NCBI RefSeq assembly: GCF_000717275.1
Contig: NZ_JNYV01000003.1
Location: forward strand, 186,001-250,000
DNA length: 64,000 bases
From: Kitasatospora arboriphila
GTDB lineage: Bacteria > Actinomycetota > Actinomycetes > Mycobacteriales > Mycobacteriaceae
Direction: 5' to 3'
Within the stretch, counting starts at the first letter, position 1; the number at the start of each line of letters is the position of its first letter. This document shows positions 7,686 to 18,082 of this stretch, in pieces. The notes beneath the pieces are model-generated. The model did not search any database, had not been told where the DNA came from, and saw nothing but the letters and a program-made list of their open reading frames with translations. Made by a program: the position numbers and the translations under genes.

Positions 7686-9356
7686 TCATTCGAATTCCTC
7701 GCCCTCTGGATCGAAGTCATCCGCTTTCTCCGCCTGACCACCCGCATCAATCTGCTGCGGAACGATGCGCATTTGCAGCTCGTCGCTGATTCGCTTCGCC
7801 CTCTTCTGAAGAAAGCTGTTGTAGTCGTCGTGCCCGAAGCCGTAGGGCTTGTAGTCGTCGAGAAGATGAGACGCCATGGTCTGGTCCATGTTGGGATTAC
7901 TATCCTTGAAGTCTTTCATGTATTTAGAAGGAGCCTTGGCCCTGATTGTGTTTTTGTTCAGATGCGCATCTATAATGGTGATATTCACGATGTTGTTTGC
8001 CTGGACCAGAGAAAATCCCTCCTTTTTCAAGTAGGCTTTAGGGAAGAAGTGATGGTAGTTCTTGCTGTTGGCCTGCTTCAAGTAGGCGTTGCCAACGGCG
8101 ACGATTCCATTGTTGTCAAACGAGCGTGGCTGTAGAGACGCGTACAGGCACAGAATGGCCTTCGCGAAACTTCTGCTCGGCGTGAACCATCCGTTCCGAA
8201 GTATGAACTCGGGGCTGGTGTCGACCGGCCAATCGTAGGCGGGGCTCTCGCTGGCTATTATTTTGTCGATCCGTGATCGATCCTGCGCCAACTTACCTTC
8301 GAGGCCGGATGAATATCTTCCGCCTAGGCTGCAGCGCCAGAAGAAGTCGGTCAGCAGCTTTGCCTGGTTGGCGTTGGGCTTCTTGCCTCCGTTGGCGAAG
8401 TAGAAGTAGGCAAATGGGATCAGCAGGCCATTGTAGGGAAGCAGTCTGGATGCGGCGACCCCGTAGGAGGATCGAAGGTGGTCTACAGCGCTCTCGAGTG
8501 CGCTGATTGCATCCGGCCAGGTCTTGATAAAGTCGCCCTTGTCCAAATTGAGAATAGTCTCTCGCTTGCACTCGCCTTCGAGTATCAAGGCGATTAGCTG
8601 GAGTGGAGTTATCTCCGGGATGGTCTCGTAGTTAACTTGGGTTAGTCGATCTGAAATCTCAGAAGATTTGACGGTCAAGTCAAAATCCTGTTTCTCATCG
8701 TAGGTTTTCGCGGCCATGATTTCGTACGTCGTTAGTGTCTTTCCGCCCACGTTGATCCGTGTAAATATCTCGGTAGCAACATCAATCGCGGCGGACGAGA
8801 CGGAGGTTACGGGAAAGCTGTAGGACTTGATTCGGGTCGAATGCCCCTCGATTACATCCCAATACCTCTTATCGTATTTCTTGGCGATCCCAAGGCCTCC
8901 GTTCAGTAGTTCGGTTAGCGTTATGTACGAACCTTCCGCAAGTCCTGTATGCTCCTCGGTCACGATTGGGTCGTGCTCAGACGCCTCGAGGTTCACGTAT
9001 ATTTTGGAGAAGTCGTCAATCGATCCGGACTCTCGTTTGACCGATTTTCCCTCGATTGCAGCGTAGAGACTAGTGAGTCGTTGCTGCCCGTCCAGGACGT
9101 AGTTGACGTATTGGCCTTCTGGCGGCTCGGGCAGAGTATCGCCACCAATATCTTTGACGCTCCGAAGCCGCTCGTCTGTCTTCCAGAAAATGAATGTACC
9201 TACCGGATATCCTTTAATCACGCTGTCTAGGAGCGCTGCAGACCGATTTATCGTCCATACGAAATCTCGTTGAAATTGAGGAATCTTGATTTGGCCGCTT
9301 CGAATCTGGCTAAGCAGATCAGAATAATTTTCGTGACTCGGTTTCGCGCTGACCAT
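7686..9356 (-). CDS. DUF262 domain protein (GmrSD-like)
   Basis: A protein of about 556 residues with an N-terminal DUF262 domain (ParB/sulfiredoxin-like fold). The family motif DGQQRLTSL is at about residues 89-97, with IPQFQRDFVW near 26-35. The C-terminal third has an HNH/DUF1524-like segment, YHHFFPKAYL (H435-H436) followed by NIVNITIIDAHLNKN. This is the architecture of GmrSD-type modification-dependent restriction enzymes and of related DUF262 defence proteins. The start is set at ATG 9356, with GGAGA 6-7 bases upstream; a GTG at 9359 is also possible. The C-terminus is acidic. Lower GC than the flanking genes points to recent acquisition. It probably forms an operon with the caspase-like gene downstream. 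Confidence 0.8.
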   Translation of the reverse strand: MVSAKPSHENYSDLLSQIRSGQIKIPQFQRDFVWTINRSAALLDSVIKGYPVGTFIFWKTDERLRSVKDIGGDTLPEPPEGQYVNYVLDGQQRLTSLYAAIEGKSVKRESGSIDDFSKIYVNLEASEHDPIVTEEHTGLAEGSYITLTELLNGGLGIAKKYDKRYWDVIEGHSTRIKSYSFPVTSVSSAAIDVATEIFTRINVGGKTLTTYEIMAAKTYDEKQDFDLTVKSSEISDRLTQVNYETIPEITPLQLIALILEGECKRETILNLDKGDFIKTWPDAISALESAVDHLRSSYGVAASRLLPYNGLLIPFAYFYFANGGKKPNANQAKLLTDFFWRCSLGGRYSSGLEGKLAQDRSRIDKIIASESPAYDWPVDTSPEFILRNGWFTPSRSFAKAILCLYASLQPRSFDNNGIVAVGNAYLKQANSKNYHHFFPKAYLKKEGFSLVQANNIVNITIIDAHLNKNTIRAKAPSKYMKDFKDSNPNMDQTMASHLLDDYKPYGFGHDDYNSFLQKRAKRISDELQMRIVPQQIDAGGQAEKADDFDPEGEEFE

Positions 9357-9759
9357 CACTTCTCCAATTATCTAGTTATGCAGGTCGGGGGGCATTTCGT
9401 TTAAGCCAAACCTTTAATCCTTCTAGGACCGAAGATGATACTTCAGGTAAGTGCCCGTGCACGCCCGTGTCCGTAGCCGACTCGGCAGACGCTGGCGCAT
9501 GTCGTAGCGCGAAGACGCCGTGAACGGGTAGGAAGACGCCGCAGTGCAGACAGTTTGTAGTGCCTCACGCGCTTCGTCTCACGTTCCCGGCAATGCAGAA
9601 TCAGTCCAGTCCGCTCAGTCACGTTGCCTCAAGTCAGTTCGATCCGTACTCCCTTCTACCATCCAAGGGTGGTCTCTAGGGTTCATCTGTTCGCGTGAAC
9701 CGCGTGCTGGAGGCCGCCCGGAGTGTCCCAGCGCCGAAGACGTCGACCATGATCAATTG
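9357..9759. other. 403-bp divergent intergenic region
   Basis: Lies between the divergent DUF262 gene and the AddB-like gene and must hold both promoters. An open frame continues upstream of the chosen AddB-like start to 9544, but its Ser/Arg-rich translation has no family character, so it is treated as leader. No repeat or hairpin stands out. Confidence 0.45.
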
Positions 9760-12576
9760 ATGAGCACCGATACTTACGGTCAGCTGGCTCACGCCGTTGA
9801 GTGGGTCAAAATGGGTTCTCCGCTGGCAAGAGTGACCATAGTCGTGTCTAGTACAGGCGCAGTTCGCGACGTGATGAGGGACCTGGCTCGAAACGGTGGC
9901 TTGGCGAACACGCATGTGCTCACGCTCGGGCACGCAGTGGCTTCACTGGCCGCACCGGTTCTGGCTCCCCGGGTCCCGCTGGACTACCCGCTCCTCGAGG
10001 CGTCAGTCCAGAAAGTCCTCAGCGACGAGCCGGGGGTGTTCGCGGACGTCGCTGACCAGCCGATCACGTCGCAGGCGATCGCCGGTGCGTCGCTCGCTCT
10101 TGCCGGGCAAGCCGCCCCGATGGCCACGAATCCGACACCGCTCGTCAACGATATGCTGCGCGTCCATCGGTTGGCGATAAGCGCACACGCGTCGACGTAC
10201 TACCTCCCACATGAGGCGTACGCGGTAGCGAAAGAGAGGCTGGACGAACTCGGAACGATGATCGTGTTCCAACCCTGCGAGACCGATCCGGCCGCGCTCG
10301 AGGTCCTGCGAGCGATGCAGGCCCGCGGCGAGACGATCGAGGCGAATGCGGAAGTCACCGGCACCATGGTTGTCCACACCTCGGACGCCGACGACGAAGT
10401 GCGTGCCGTCAGCCGCATCGTGCGCAAGCACCTCTCGGCAGGTACTCCAGGGCACCGGATCGGGATCTTCTATGGCACGGAAGATCCCTACCTCCACCTG
10501 ATCCATGAACACTTCAATAGCGGCGACATTGAGTTCGCCGGCCCCGATTGCCGTTCCCTAATCGACCGACCCATCGCGCGGTCGCTGCTGGCTCTGCTGC
10601 AACTCGACATCGACCTCATGCCGCGACGTGAATTGCTTGCGATTGTCGCCGAGCGAGCAGTTCAACGCCCCGACATCGACGGCAAGCCTGTCTCGTACCG
10701 GAGACTCGAATTGCTCACACGAAAGCATGTACCGATCGTCGGTGGTGCTGATTGGGAACGACTCACACAAGTTGACCCGGCCAACCCTAAGTACATCGCG
10801 GCGCCGTGGCTCTATGCGTTCGTCCAATCGCTGCGGTCAGATCTCCGCTCGGTCACGTCCGCGGCTACCTGGACGGAGGCCGCCAACGCGCTCTTAGACC
10901 TCGTCGACTCTCGATTCGTCACAACATCCTCGCGCGACGGCGATTTAACTCAAGGCGACGCCGAGGCGATCAACAGAATCTGCCACGACTTGCGTGCCAT
11001 GGACGGTATCGCTCCGCCGCCCACGGCGGCAGGACTGGTAGATGCGCTGACGGTTCGCATAAGCGGTGAGAGACGCGTAGTCGGTCGCTCAGGTGCGGGC
11101 GTATCGATCGGACCGATAAGCGCAGGGGTCGGGCGTGACCTCGACGTCTGTATCGTCGTCGGTGTCGCTGAGGGCATCGTGCCGGCGCGCCGCCGCGAGG
11201 ATCCGCTCATTCCCGCGGACCTCACCGGTCGCTCGCTAGCCGATGAGATCGCCGGCCAACAGCGGCAACTGATGCTGACCCTTGGCTCCGGCCGCGACCA
11301 TCGGATCGTGACGTTCCCGCGCGGCAGCTTGCGCGGTGGCGCAGAGAAGGTGCCTTCGCGGTGGCTCCTCCCGACCTTGGAGAAGCTGTCCGGCGCGACG
11401 ATCAATGTCGTTGACTGGCAACGTCAAACCAAGGACGTGGCTTCGATCGTCACCGTCGAGTCGTTCGACGTCGCGACCCAGAAGTTCGACCCGCGCATCG
11501 GTTCTGGTGCCGCCTCGCCGACAGAATGGCGGCTCCGAGCCTTGGCGGGTGTCCCAGCGCGGGAGCGTCGCCTAGCCTTGGACGACCCCACCGTGTTCCG
11601 AGGAATGGAAATGCGGAGCGACCGGCTCAACGGACGGTTCAGCCGATTCAACGGAAACCTTTCGACGGTCAAAGATCTGGTGAGAGTGTTCAGCGAGCCG
11701 ATTTCGCCGACAAGCCTCGAACAGTGGGTCGAGAGCCCGTACCGTTTCTTCGTGCGCAGCCTCCTCGGAGTCGACGCTCTCGATGATCCAGACGACGTCG
11801 CGCAGCTTGATCCCCTCACTCGAGGCAACCTGATTCATTCGACGTTGGAGAAGTACATCCAGGCCGTCATCGATGGCAAGGACGCCACCCTGGACCGGTT
11901 GTTGGGCATCGCAGACGAGGTACTCGATGATGCGATTCTTGGCGCGCCGGGCTGGTTGCCTCAGCTCTGGCAGAAGGACCGCGCAATCATCCGCCGGGAT
12001 ATCGAGACCTGGTTTGACCACGACACCAGCGACCGCGCTGACGGCTGGACACCTGTTGGTGTGGAGCAGAGGTTCGGTCGCGAGGACACCGCGACGGTCT
12101 TGATCGATCTAGGTTCGGGCACAGTGAGATTCACCGGTTCGATTGACCGCATCGACGGGCACCACGATGGACGGTTCCGGGTGACCGACTACAAGACCGG
12201 ACAAATGGCTTACTCCCGAGGGATCAGTGAAGCGGCACCCACGCAGGGCGGCAAGAAGTTCCAGCTCCCGGTGTACGGGCTGTTTGCCGCGACGCTGGGA
12301 GAGCAAGTGAGCGCCCGCTACTGGTTCGCGACCAGCAAGGGTGGGTTCGGTCTCATCGAGTACCCAATCACTGACGCTGTCTTGGACATCCTCCGCACCG
12401 ATCTGACGTTGGTCCACGAAGCCGTGACAGCGGGGTACTTCCCGCCACGAACAGCGGACACGTTCTGGGCTGATGCACTCGTCGACCTGATCGGCAAGCC
12501 TGGCCTCGAACGAGCCTGGGTGAACCTCGGCCAAGCGCCGGAGATCGCCGACTACATCGCGAAGCACGGTGTCTGA
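9760..12576 (+). CDS. AddB-like inactive helicase / PD-(D/E)XK nuclease
   Basis: A 938-residue protein. The first about 600 residues resemble a superfamily I helicase without a P-loop, as in the inactive helicase half of AddB. The C-terminus is a RecB-family nuclease: GNLIHSTLEKY (H about 692), GSIDRID near 800, the metal/catalytic core TDYKTG (D810, K812) and the supporting QLPVYGLFA. The cysteines that hold the iron-sulfur cluster in classical AddB are absent: the usual CPY element reads ESPYRFF. ATG 9760 is chosen because the upstream extension to 9544 looks non-coding, although its ribosome site is weak. The AddA-like gene follows immediately, so the two are expected to form a complex. 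Whether this is housekeeping recombination or defence is open; the surroundings favour defence. Confidence 0.75.
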   Translation: MSTDTYGQLAHAVEWVKMGSPLARVTIVVSSTGAVRDVMRDLARNGGLANTHVLTLGHAVASLAAPVLAPRVPLDYPLLEASVQKVLSDEPGVFADVADQPITSQAIAGASLALAGQAAPMATNPTPLVNDMLRVHRLAISAHASTYYLPHEAYAVAKERLDELGTMIVFQPCETDPAALEVLRAMQARGETIEANAEVTGTMVVHTSDADDEVRAVSRIVRKHLSAGTPGHRIGIFYGTEDPYLHLIHEHFNSGDIEFAGPDCRSLIDRPIARSLLALLQLDIDLMPRRELLAIVAERAVQRPDIDGKPVSYRRLELLTRKHVPIVGGADWERLTQVDPANPKYIAAPWLYAFVQSLRSDLRSVTSAATWTEAANALLDLVDSRFVTTSSRDGDLTQGDAEAINRICHDLRAMDGIAPPPTAAGLVDALTVRISGERRVVGRSGAGVSIGPISAGVGRDLDVCIVVGVAEGIVPARRREDPLIPADLTGRSLADEIAGQQRQLMLTLGSGRDHRIVTFPRGSLRGGAEKVPSRWLLPTLEKLSGATINVVDWQRQTKDVASIVTVESFDVATQKFDPRIGSGAASPTEWRLRALAGVPARERRLALDDPTVFRGMEMRSDRLNGRFSRFNGNLSTVKDLVRVFSEPISPTSLEQWVESPYRFFVRSLLGVDALDDPDDVAQLDPLTRGNLIHSTLEKYIQAVIDGKDATLDRLLGIADEVLDDAILGAPGWLPQLWQKDRAIIRRDIETWFDHDTSDRADGWTPVGVEQRFGREDTATVLIDLGSGTVRFTGSIDRIDGHHDGRFRVTDYKTGQMAYSRGISEAAPTQGGKKFQLPVYGLFAATLGEQVSARYWFATSKGGFGLIEYPITDAVLDILRTDLTLVHEAVTAGYFPPRTADTFWADALVDLIGKPGLERAWVNLGQAPEIADYIAKHGV

Positions 12577-15500
12577 CATGAGCAAAGGAAAAGACGCCGG
12601 CCTCATCGATGCAGCATCTCGCGAGCGCATCACAACCGATACTGCGACAACGCTGTTCGTTGAAGCGGGTGCCGGTAGCGGCAAGACGCATGCGCTCGTT
12701 CAGCGCATCTGTCAGCTCGTGTTGCACGACGGCGTCGAACTCGACCACATCGCGGCCATTACTTTCACCGAGAAAGCCGCCGCAGAGCTACGTGAGCGAG
12801 TCCGCGTCGAACTGGCCAAACACGACACCCAGGCCGCCCGCACTGCACTGATGCAGGTCGATACTGCTGCCCTCGGCACTCTCCACGCGTTCGCGGCCCG
12901 TGTGGTGTCCGAGCATCCCCTTCAAGCTGGAGTTCCGCCGCGTATCTCTGTCGTCGACGCCATGGGGTCGCAGCTCTCGTTTGAACGTCGCTGGCGCCGG
13001 ATGCGGTCCACGCTCTTCTCCGACGAAGCGAAGGCGCCACCCGGTTTGGCAGAAGCCATGCAGGTCGTGATCGGCGTCGGCGCATCGCTGGACCAGGTGC
13101 GAACCCTGGCCGACGCCCTCGACCGCAGCTGGGACAGGTTGCAGCCCAACAATTCGCCGCCGGTGGTCGCCGAACACGAGATCGACGAGATCCTGCGCGC
13201 CGCTGATGAGGTTGTTGCCCTGCGGGGAGAGTGTTCTGATAGGTCGGACAAGCTGATCGTGCAGATGGGCAAGGTCGCCGAGTGGCGCACGCAGATGGCT
13301 GCCGGGGCCGACAGCGGTGCCTGGTTGTCTTTAGTGGATAGCTGCCCAGGGCCTGGTCGCGGTGGCAAGAGTGCGAGCTGGGGCGGTAAGGACAGATTGG
13401 CGGCGATCAAGGACGCCATCAAGGAACTGAAGGTGACTGCAGGCGAGGTCCGCCTGGCCTACGCGGCGTCGGGACTCGCCGTCGTGGTTCATCACTTGTC
13501 GCACGCAGTGATTGCGGAAGCGCGTGAGCGTCAACGGCAGGGCCAACTCGAGTTTCATGACCTCCTAGTTCACGCCAGAGATGTGCTGGCTGATCCGGAG
13601 GTACAGAAAGTGGTCCACGATCGATACCGCCGGATCCTGCTTGACGAGTTCCAAGATACTGATCCGTTGCAGCTAGAGATCGCCCGCCGAATCGTTGCCG
13701 GCCCCGACGAGACCGGTCGGCTGTTCACGGTTGGCGACCCCAAGCAGTCGATCTATCGATTCCGCCGCGCCGACATCGCCTCGTACATGGCGGCCAGTGA
13801 CGCGACCGCGCCATCTGACGTTGTTCAGCTCACCACCAATTTCCGGTCCACCAATCCTGTTCTCGAGTGGGTTAACTCAGTCTTCGGTACGCTGGTACAG
13901 CCTGCGCACCATGTCCAACCTGCGTATACGCCGCTGGATCCTGCGCCAGGGCGTCCCGCGTGGACAGACTCGCCGTGGGGACCGGGTCCGTTCGTATTTC
14001 TCAACGATGCTGTGCCCTCCGAAGAGGAGGAGGCGCTCTCGGAGTCGGAGATGATGCGAAGCCGCGAAGCAGCCGACGTCGCTCGCATTATCGCCACCGC
14101 TACCGAGCGCGGTTGGGAAAAGGAAACGTCGCATGATGGCGAGTTCGGGCATAGCGCTGTCGGTCTGAGCGATATTTGTATCCTCATTCCGTCCCGGGTG
14201 GTGCTGCCACACCTAGAGAAGGCGCTGGATGCCGCAGGTATTGAGTTCCGTTCTGAGGCGTCATCGCTGGTGTACTCGACACAAGAAGTTCACGACTTGC
14301 TGGTGACGGCGCGGGCCTTGTCGAACACCTCCGACGAAGCAGCTCTTGTTGCAGCGCTCCGAACGCCGCTATTCGGTTGTGGCGATGACGACCTGCTGCG
14401 CTGGAAGTCGGCGGGTGGTCGATGGAGTTGGTTTGGCGATCCACCTGAGGGCCTGAGAGACTCGCCGGTCGCCGAAGCGCTCAACTACCTGCATGACAGA
14501 TACTTTGAGCTGGGACAGCTCACTCCCGGTGCGTTGCTCAGCTCGCTCGCGACGGACCGCCGGGTCTTCGAAGTGTCGATGGACTCTCCACGCCACCGCG
14601 ACGTCTGGCGTCGGCTGCGGTTTGTGTTCGATCAAGCTCATGCCTGGTACGGCGAAGACGGGGGGAGCCTGCGTGACTACCTGGACTGGGCACAGACCCA
14701 GCAAGAAGAGAACGCGCGCGTAGCCGAGGCAGTCCTGCCCGAGATCGGTGTAAATGCTGTGCGCATCATGACGATTCACGCAGCGAAGGGTCTGCAGTTC
14801 CCGATGGTGATCGTCGCGGGTATGAGCGGCGGATTCCGGACAAGCAAAGAACCCGTCTTGTGGAACGAGAACGGATTGCCCTCGGCCTATCTCTCGGCGG
14901 GGGTGCGGGGCCTCGAGTACGACGGCCTTGCCGCTGTCGAGACTCAGCACACGCTGGCTGAGCGCGTACGTCTGCTGTACGTCGCCTGCACTCGCGCGGA
15001 GAGCTTTCTCGCGGTGTCTGGATTCCTGGGAAAGGGGCAGTGCTGGGGTCGGATTCTCGAACCTGCCTTGGCTGGGCTGCCGAATACGATCCCAGACCTC
15101 GTCGACCCAGTTCGGAACGACGACGACCACCGCGCGCAGGATGCGGAACTCGACGCATGGGATCAGTGGGAAGTGGTAACAGCGCGGGTCCACGCCACCT
15201 CAGCGCTACCGTCATCGTTGTCCGTGACTGACATCGTCCACGAGAAGCGACTGGAAGGTACGGCGATCCTGCAGGGGTACCGAAATGCTGATCTCCTGAC
15301 GGTCGCACCGGGAGAAGAAAAAGTTCCGGCTGCAGTCGGCTCGACGGAAAGCGGTGCCGCCCTGGGGACCGCACTGCATGCACTTCTCGAAACCGGTGGT
15401 CTTGCAGTTCATCTCGACGAGTCGTTTGACGATAAGGCACGTGCCGCGGCCGCTCTGGCTGGTCTTGTCGACCCCGATCGCTTTGTGATGATGGCGCGTT

Positions 15501-15823
15501 CGGCACTGACGTCTAAACCCGTCCGGCGCGCTGCAGAACGCGAGCATTGGCAGGAGATGCCGCTGGGTGGTCTCGCGCCCGGCAGCGAAATCGTCGTGGA
15601 GGGTATCGCTGACCTCGTTTACCGCGAGGACGATGGTTCTTTGGTGATCGTTGACTATAAAACCGACGTCGGGGTGTCGCAGGAGACCCTCGAGCAGTAT
15701 TGGGCGCAGCTAGCGATCTACGCTGATCTGCTGCGAGCTGCTACCGGGCAGCGGGTGTCGTCAGTAGTCCTTGTCTTCTGTCGGCCTAACGAAGCCTTTG
15801 TGCTGACTCGGGCGTTCAGTTGA
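12569..15823 (+). CDS. UvrD/AddA-like helicase-nuclease
   Basis: A 1084-residue superfamily I DNA helicase with a C-terminal nuclease. Walker A is EAGAGSGKT (to about residue 40), motif Ia is ITFTEKAAAEL, Walker B/motif II is ILLDEFQDTDP (about 356-366), motif III is GDPKQSIYRFRRAD, motif V is IMTIHAAKGLQFP and motif VI is LLYVACTRAE. The RecB-type nuclease has GTALHALLE and VIVDYKTDV (about 1025-1033). This is the AddA/RecB arrangement. It starts at GTG 12569, overlapping the AddB-like gene by 8 bp; ATG 12578, 1 bp after the upstream stop, is nearly as good. Either way the pair is translationally coupled, which supports a two-subunit end-processing machine with one active motor and two nuclease domains. 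Confidence 0.85.
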   Translation: MSDMSKGKDAGLIDAASRERITTDTATTLFVEAGAGSGKTHALVQRICQLVLHDGVELDHIAAITFTEKAAAELRERVRVELAKHDTQAARTALMQVDTAALGTLHAFAARVVSEHPLQAGVPPRISVVDAMGSQLSFERRWRRMRSTLFSDEAKAPPGLAEAMQVVIGVGASLDQVRTLADALDRSWDRLQPNNSPPVVAEHEIDEILRAADEVVALRGECSDRSDKLIVQMGKVAEWRTQMAAGADSGAWLSLVDSCPGPGRGGKSASWGGKDRLAAIKDAIKELKVTAGEVRLAYAASGLAVVVHHLSHAVIAEARERQRQGQLEFHDLLVHARDVLADPEVQKVVHDRYRRILLDEFQDTDPLQLEIARRIVAGPDETGRLFTVGDPKQSIYRFRRADIASYMAASDATAPSDVVQLTTNFRSTNPVLEWVNSVFGTLVQPAHHVQPAYTPLDPAPGRPAWTDSPWGPGPFVFLNDAVPSEEEEALSESEMMRSREAADVARIIATATERGWEKETSHDGEFGHSAVGLSDICILIPSRVVLPHLEKALDAAGIEFRSEASSLVYSTQEVHDLLVTARALSNTSDEAALVAALRTPLFGCGDDDLLRWKSAGGRWSWFGDPPEGLRDSPVAEALNYLHDRYFELGQLTPGALLSSLATDRRVFEVSMDSPRHRDVWRRLRFVFDQAHAWYGEDGGSLRDYLDWAQTQQEENARVAEAVLPEIGVNAVRIMTIHAAKGLQFPMVIVAGMSGGFRTSKEPVLWNENGLPSAYLSAGVRGLEYDGLAAVETQHTLAERVRLLYVACTRAESFLAVSGFLGKGQCWGRILEPALAGLPNTIPDLVDPVRNDDDHRAQDAELDAWDQWEVVTARVHATSALPSSLSVTDIVHEKRLEGTAILQGYRNADLLTVAPGEEKVPAAVGSTESGAALGTALHALLETGGLAVHLDESFDDKARAAAALAGLVDPDRFVMMARSALTSKPVRRAAEREHWQEMPLGGLAPGSEIVVEGIADLVYREDDGSLVIVDYKTDVGVSQETLEQYWAQLAIYADLLRAATGQRVSSVVLVFCRPNEAFVLTRAFS

Positions 15824-16121
15824 AATGGCGCCATCGATTCCGCCGAAAGTCCCCACGACTCTTGGTCAATGGCCGCAGACTGAGTTCGACTTCCAAACTC
15901 ACGACGTTGGGTAGCGACAACCGCTGCTGCGGAGAGTCATGTTGGCCGTGGTGTTCGTCCGACCACAGTCACAAGGCACGATGCACCGTGACAACGTGGA
16001 GTGGCCCGAGGTGCGGTTCAGGTAGGTTGCAAAAGAAGCCTTAACTGGGGTCGCTGCGGCCTTGGGCTAGGGAGTTCTAGCGACCACCGCAAAACGGACA
16101 TCGAGCAGATCGGAAGAAGCC
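15824..16121. other. 298-bp region, no gene seen
   Basis: Between the AddA-like gene and the broken GmrSD gene. A 74-codon open frame at 15820-16044 is rich in Arg, Ser and Cys without any domain and is not accepted. GGAAG just before 16122 is probably the ribosome site of the next gene. Confidence 0.45.
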
Positions 16122-17833
16122 TTGCAGGCACAGGAAGTTACACTGCTTCGGCTCATAGAAGGATCGAAGCAGTTCCAGATTCCGCTGTATCAGCGTACGT
16201 ACAGCTGGGGTCCGAAGGAGTTGGATCGACTCTGGGAAGACGTGCACGCGCTTACTGATCAGGATGAAGGTTCGCACCAGTCGGGAGCGCACTTTTTCGG
16301 ATCAGTAGTTCTCGCGCCATCCCCCCGGGCTGTCGCAGGCGGGGTACAACAGTGGCTCGTAATCGACGGTCAGCAAAGGCTTACAACAATCATGCTTGCT
16401 CTCGCTGCCCTTCGCGACCGCGCGAACGACCTCGGTGAGGTGAAGCTAGCTGAGAAGCTACACGAACAGTGTTTAGTGAATAGATTGAAGACGGTACAGA
16501 TTTCTACCGCCTGCTTCCAACGCAGGCTGACAGACCGGCGTATACCGCCATTATCGATCAGACGGAGTTGCCCGCTGATGGCAGCGTGGCGCAGGCCTAC
16601 AGATTCTTTGCGAAAGAACTTCAGGACGCTGATGCGGAAATGTTGAGGAATGTCGAGTCTGCGCTAAAATTGCGTATTGATCTGGTATCGATCTCGACTG
16701 AGAAGAACGACAATCCGTATAGGATATTCGAGTCCTTGAATAACACAGGAGCGCGCCTGACTCAAGGCGACTTGTTGAGAAACTATCTCTTTATGCTCCT
16801 CCCTAATTTGGGTAACGACGCATACAAGACAATTTGGCTACCAATGCAGGAGCGCGTTGGCGCGGATTCCTTGGAGCTTCTCGCCTACCTGGATTTAGTC
16901 CTGCGGGGTTATGTGGGGGTAAGCCGCGGGAATACATATAAAGAGCAGCAGTTACGCTTAAGCACAAATGCTAAGACTGAAGCCGATGTCTTGGAGAATA
17001 TGAAGACGCTGGCAAGACGCTCCCATTACTTGCGTAGGATCCAAGAGCCTGAGTCCGAAAGTAATCTCGAACTGCGTATCGCTCTGCGCCGGCTCGTGAA
17101 TTGGGGTGGCGAGACTATATATCCACTTCTCATGCTCGGGTTCGAGCGCCTTGATGGGGGCAGTTCGACGGTGCAGGAATTGATCGCGACGTTCCGAATA
17201 ACTGAGTCTTATCTAGTCAGGAGGATGCTGACTCGCCGAACCTCGGCGGGTTTAAACAGACTTTTTACTTCTATCGCGCGAGACGCGAAAGACTCCGCTA
17301 ACTTGGCGGAAGCTGTTCGTGACATTCTCGCCGCACCTCGCCGACGTTGGGCGACCGACCAGTCGCTCCTCGCCGCTGTAGCTGACCTCGACTTCTATGA
17401 GACTGGCAAGCATGCTCAGCGCAAGCATGTACTGCAGCAGTTTGAGGAGAGCTATCGGCACAAGGAGAAAATTGATTGGACGGGCTCAACCTTGTCGGTA
17501 GAACACGTGCTGCCACGGACCCTTACCGCAGAGTGGATCGCACAATTGGCAGCTGATTGCGGTGCCGAAGAGACGGTTGACCAGCTGCACCAAAAGTTGG
17601 TTCACAAGCTCGGAAATATTACACTAACAGCGTACAATAGTGAGCTCAGCAATCAGTCATTTTCCGAGAAAAAGCAGCTACTTGGCGATAGCAAGTTGCT
17701 GATGAATTCGTCTATTTCGCAATGCGCGACATGGGGCAAGACTCAAATAGAAGAAAGGTCTCGGAATCTTGCGGATTTGGCAGTCAAAATCTGGCCCGGA
17801 CCTGAGGCTGACATCTCGGTATTCTTCGGATGA
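16122..17833 (+). pseudogene. GmrSD-like DUF262-DUF1524 protein, single-base frameshift
   Basis: Two adjoining frames together encode one DUF262/DUF1524 protein of about 570 residues. Frame one (TTG 16122 behind GGAAG) carries IPLYQRTYSWG and VIDGQQRLTTIML. Frame two carries DGTDFYRLLPTQADRPAY, RIFESLNNTGARLTQGDL, and the C-terminal HNH-type DUF1524 motif SVEHVLPRTL with HKLGNITLTAYNSELSNQSF. The frames meet around 16484-16487, where LVNRL should pass into EDGTDFY; one added base would restore the gene. All catalytic elements remain, so the break is recent, or a sequencing error, or a deliberate shift. The gene is AT-richer than its neighbours. The intact product would resemble type IV enzymes that cut modified phage DNA. 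Confidence 0.75.
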
Positions 17834-18082
17834 CGGACATCCGTGACCGACATTTCGTCAACTTACTCTTGCTGAGCCGAGCCACCCAGGGGACCCACGG
17901 GGTTTAGTGTCAACTACCCAGCGAGCTGGACAGCGCCGTCTCCATTTTGTCGATCCACGGCTGAGCTCTGAGACTAAGCATCATGTTCGGCTAATGAAAC
18001 CGGGGGGCCGCCAGGCGTTGGCGGGATTGAATCGTCCGTGGCGCGGTTGTATTCGTGGCGACGAGTTCAAGGGAGCGCATCG

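Noticed and set aside
15820..16044. 74-codon open frame after the AddA-like gene
   Set aside because: Low-complexity Ser/Arg/Cys composition, no motif, and it overlaps the previous stop by chance.
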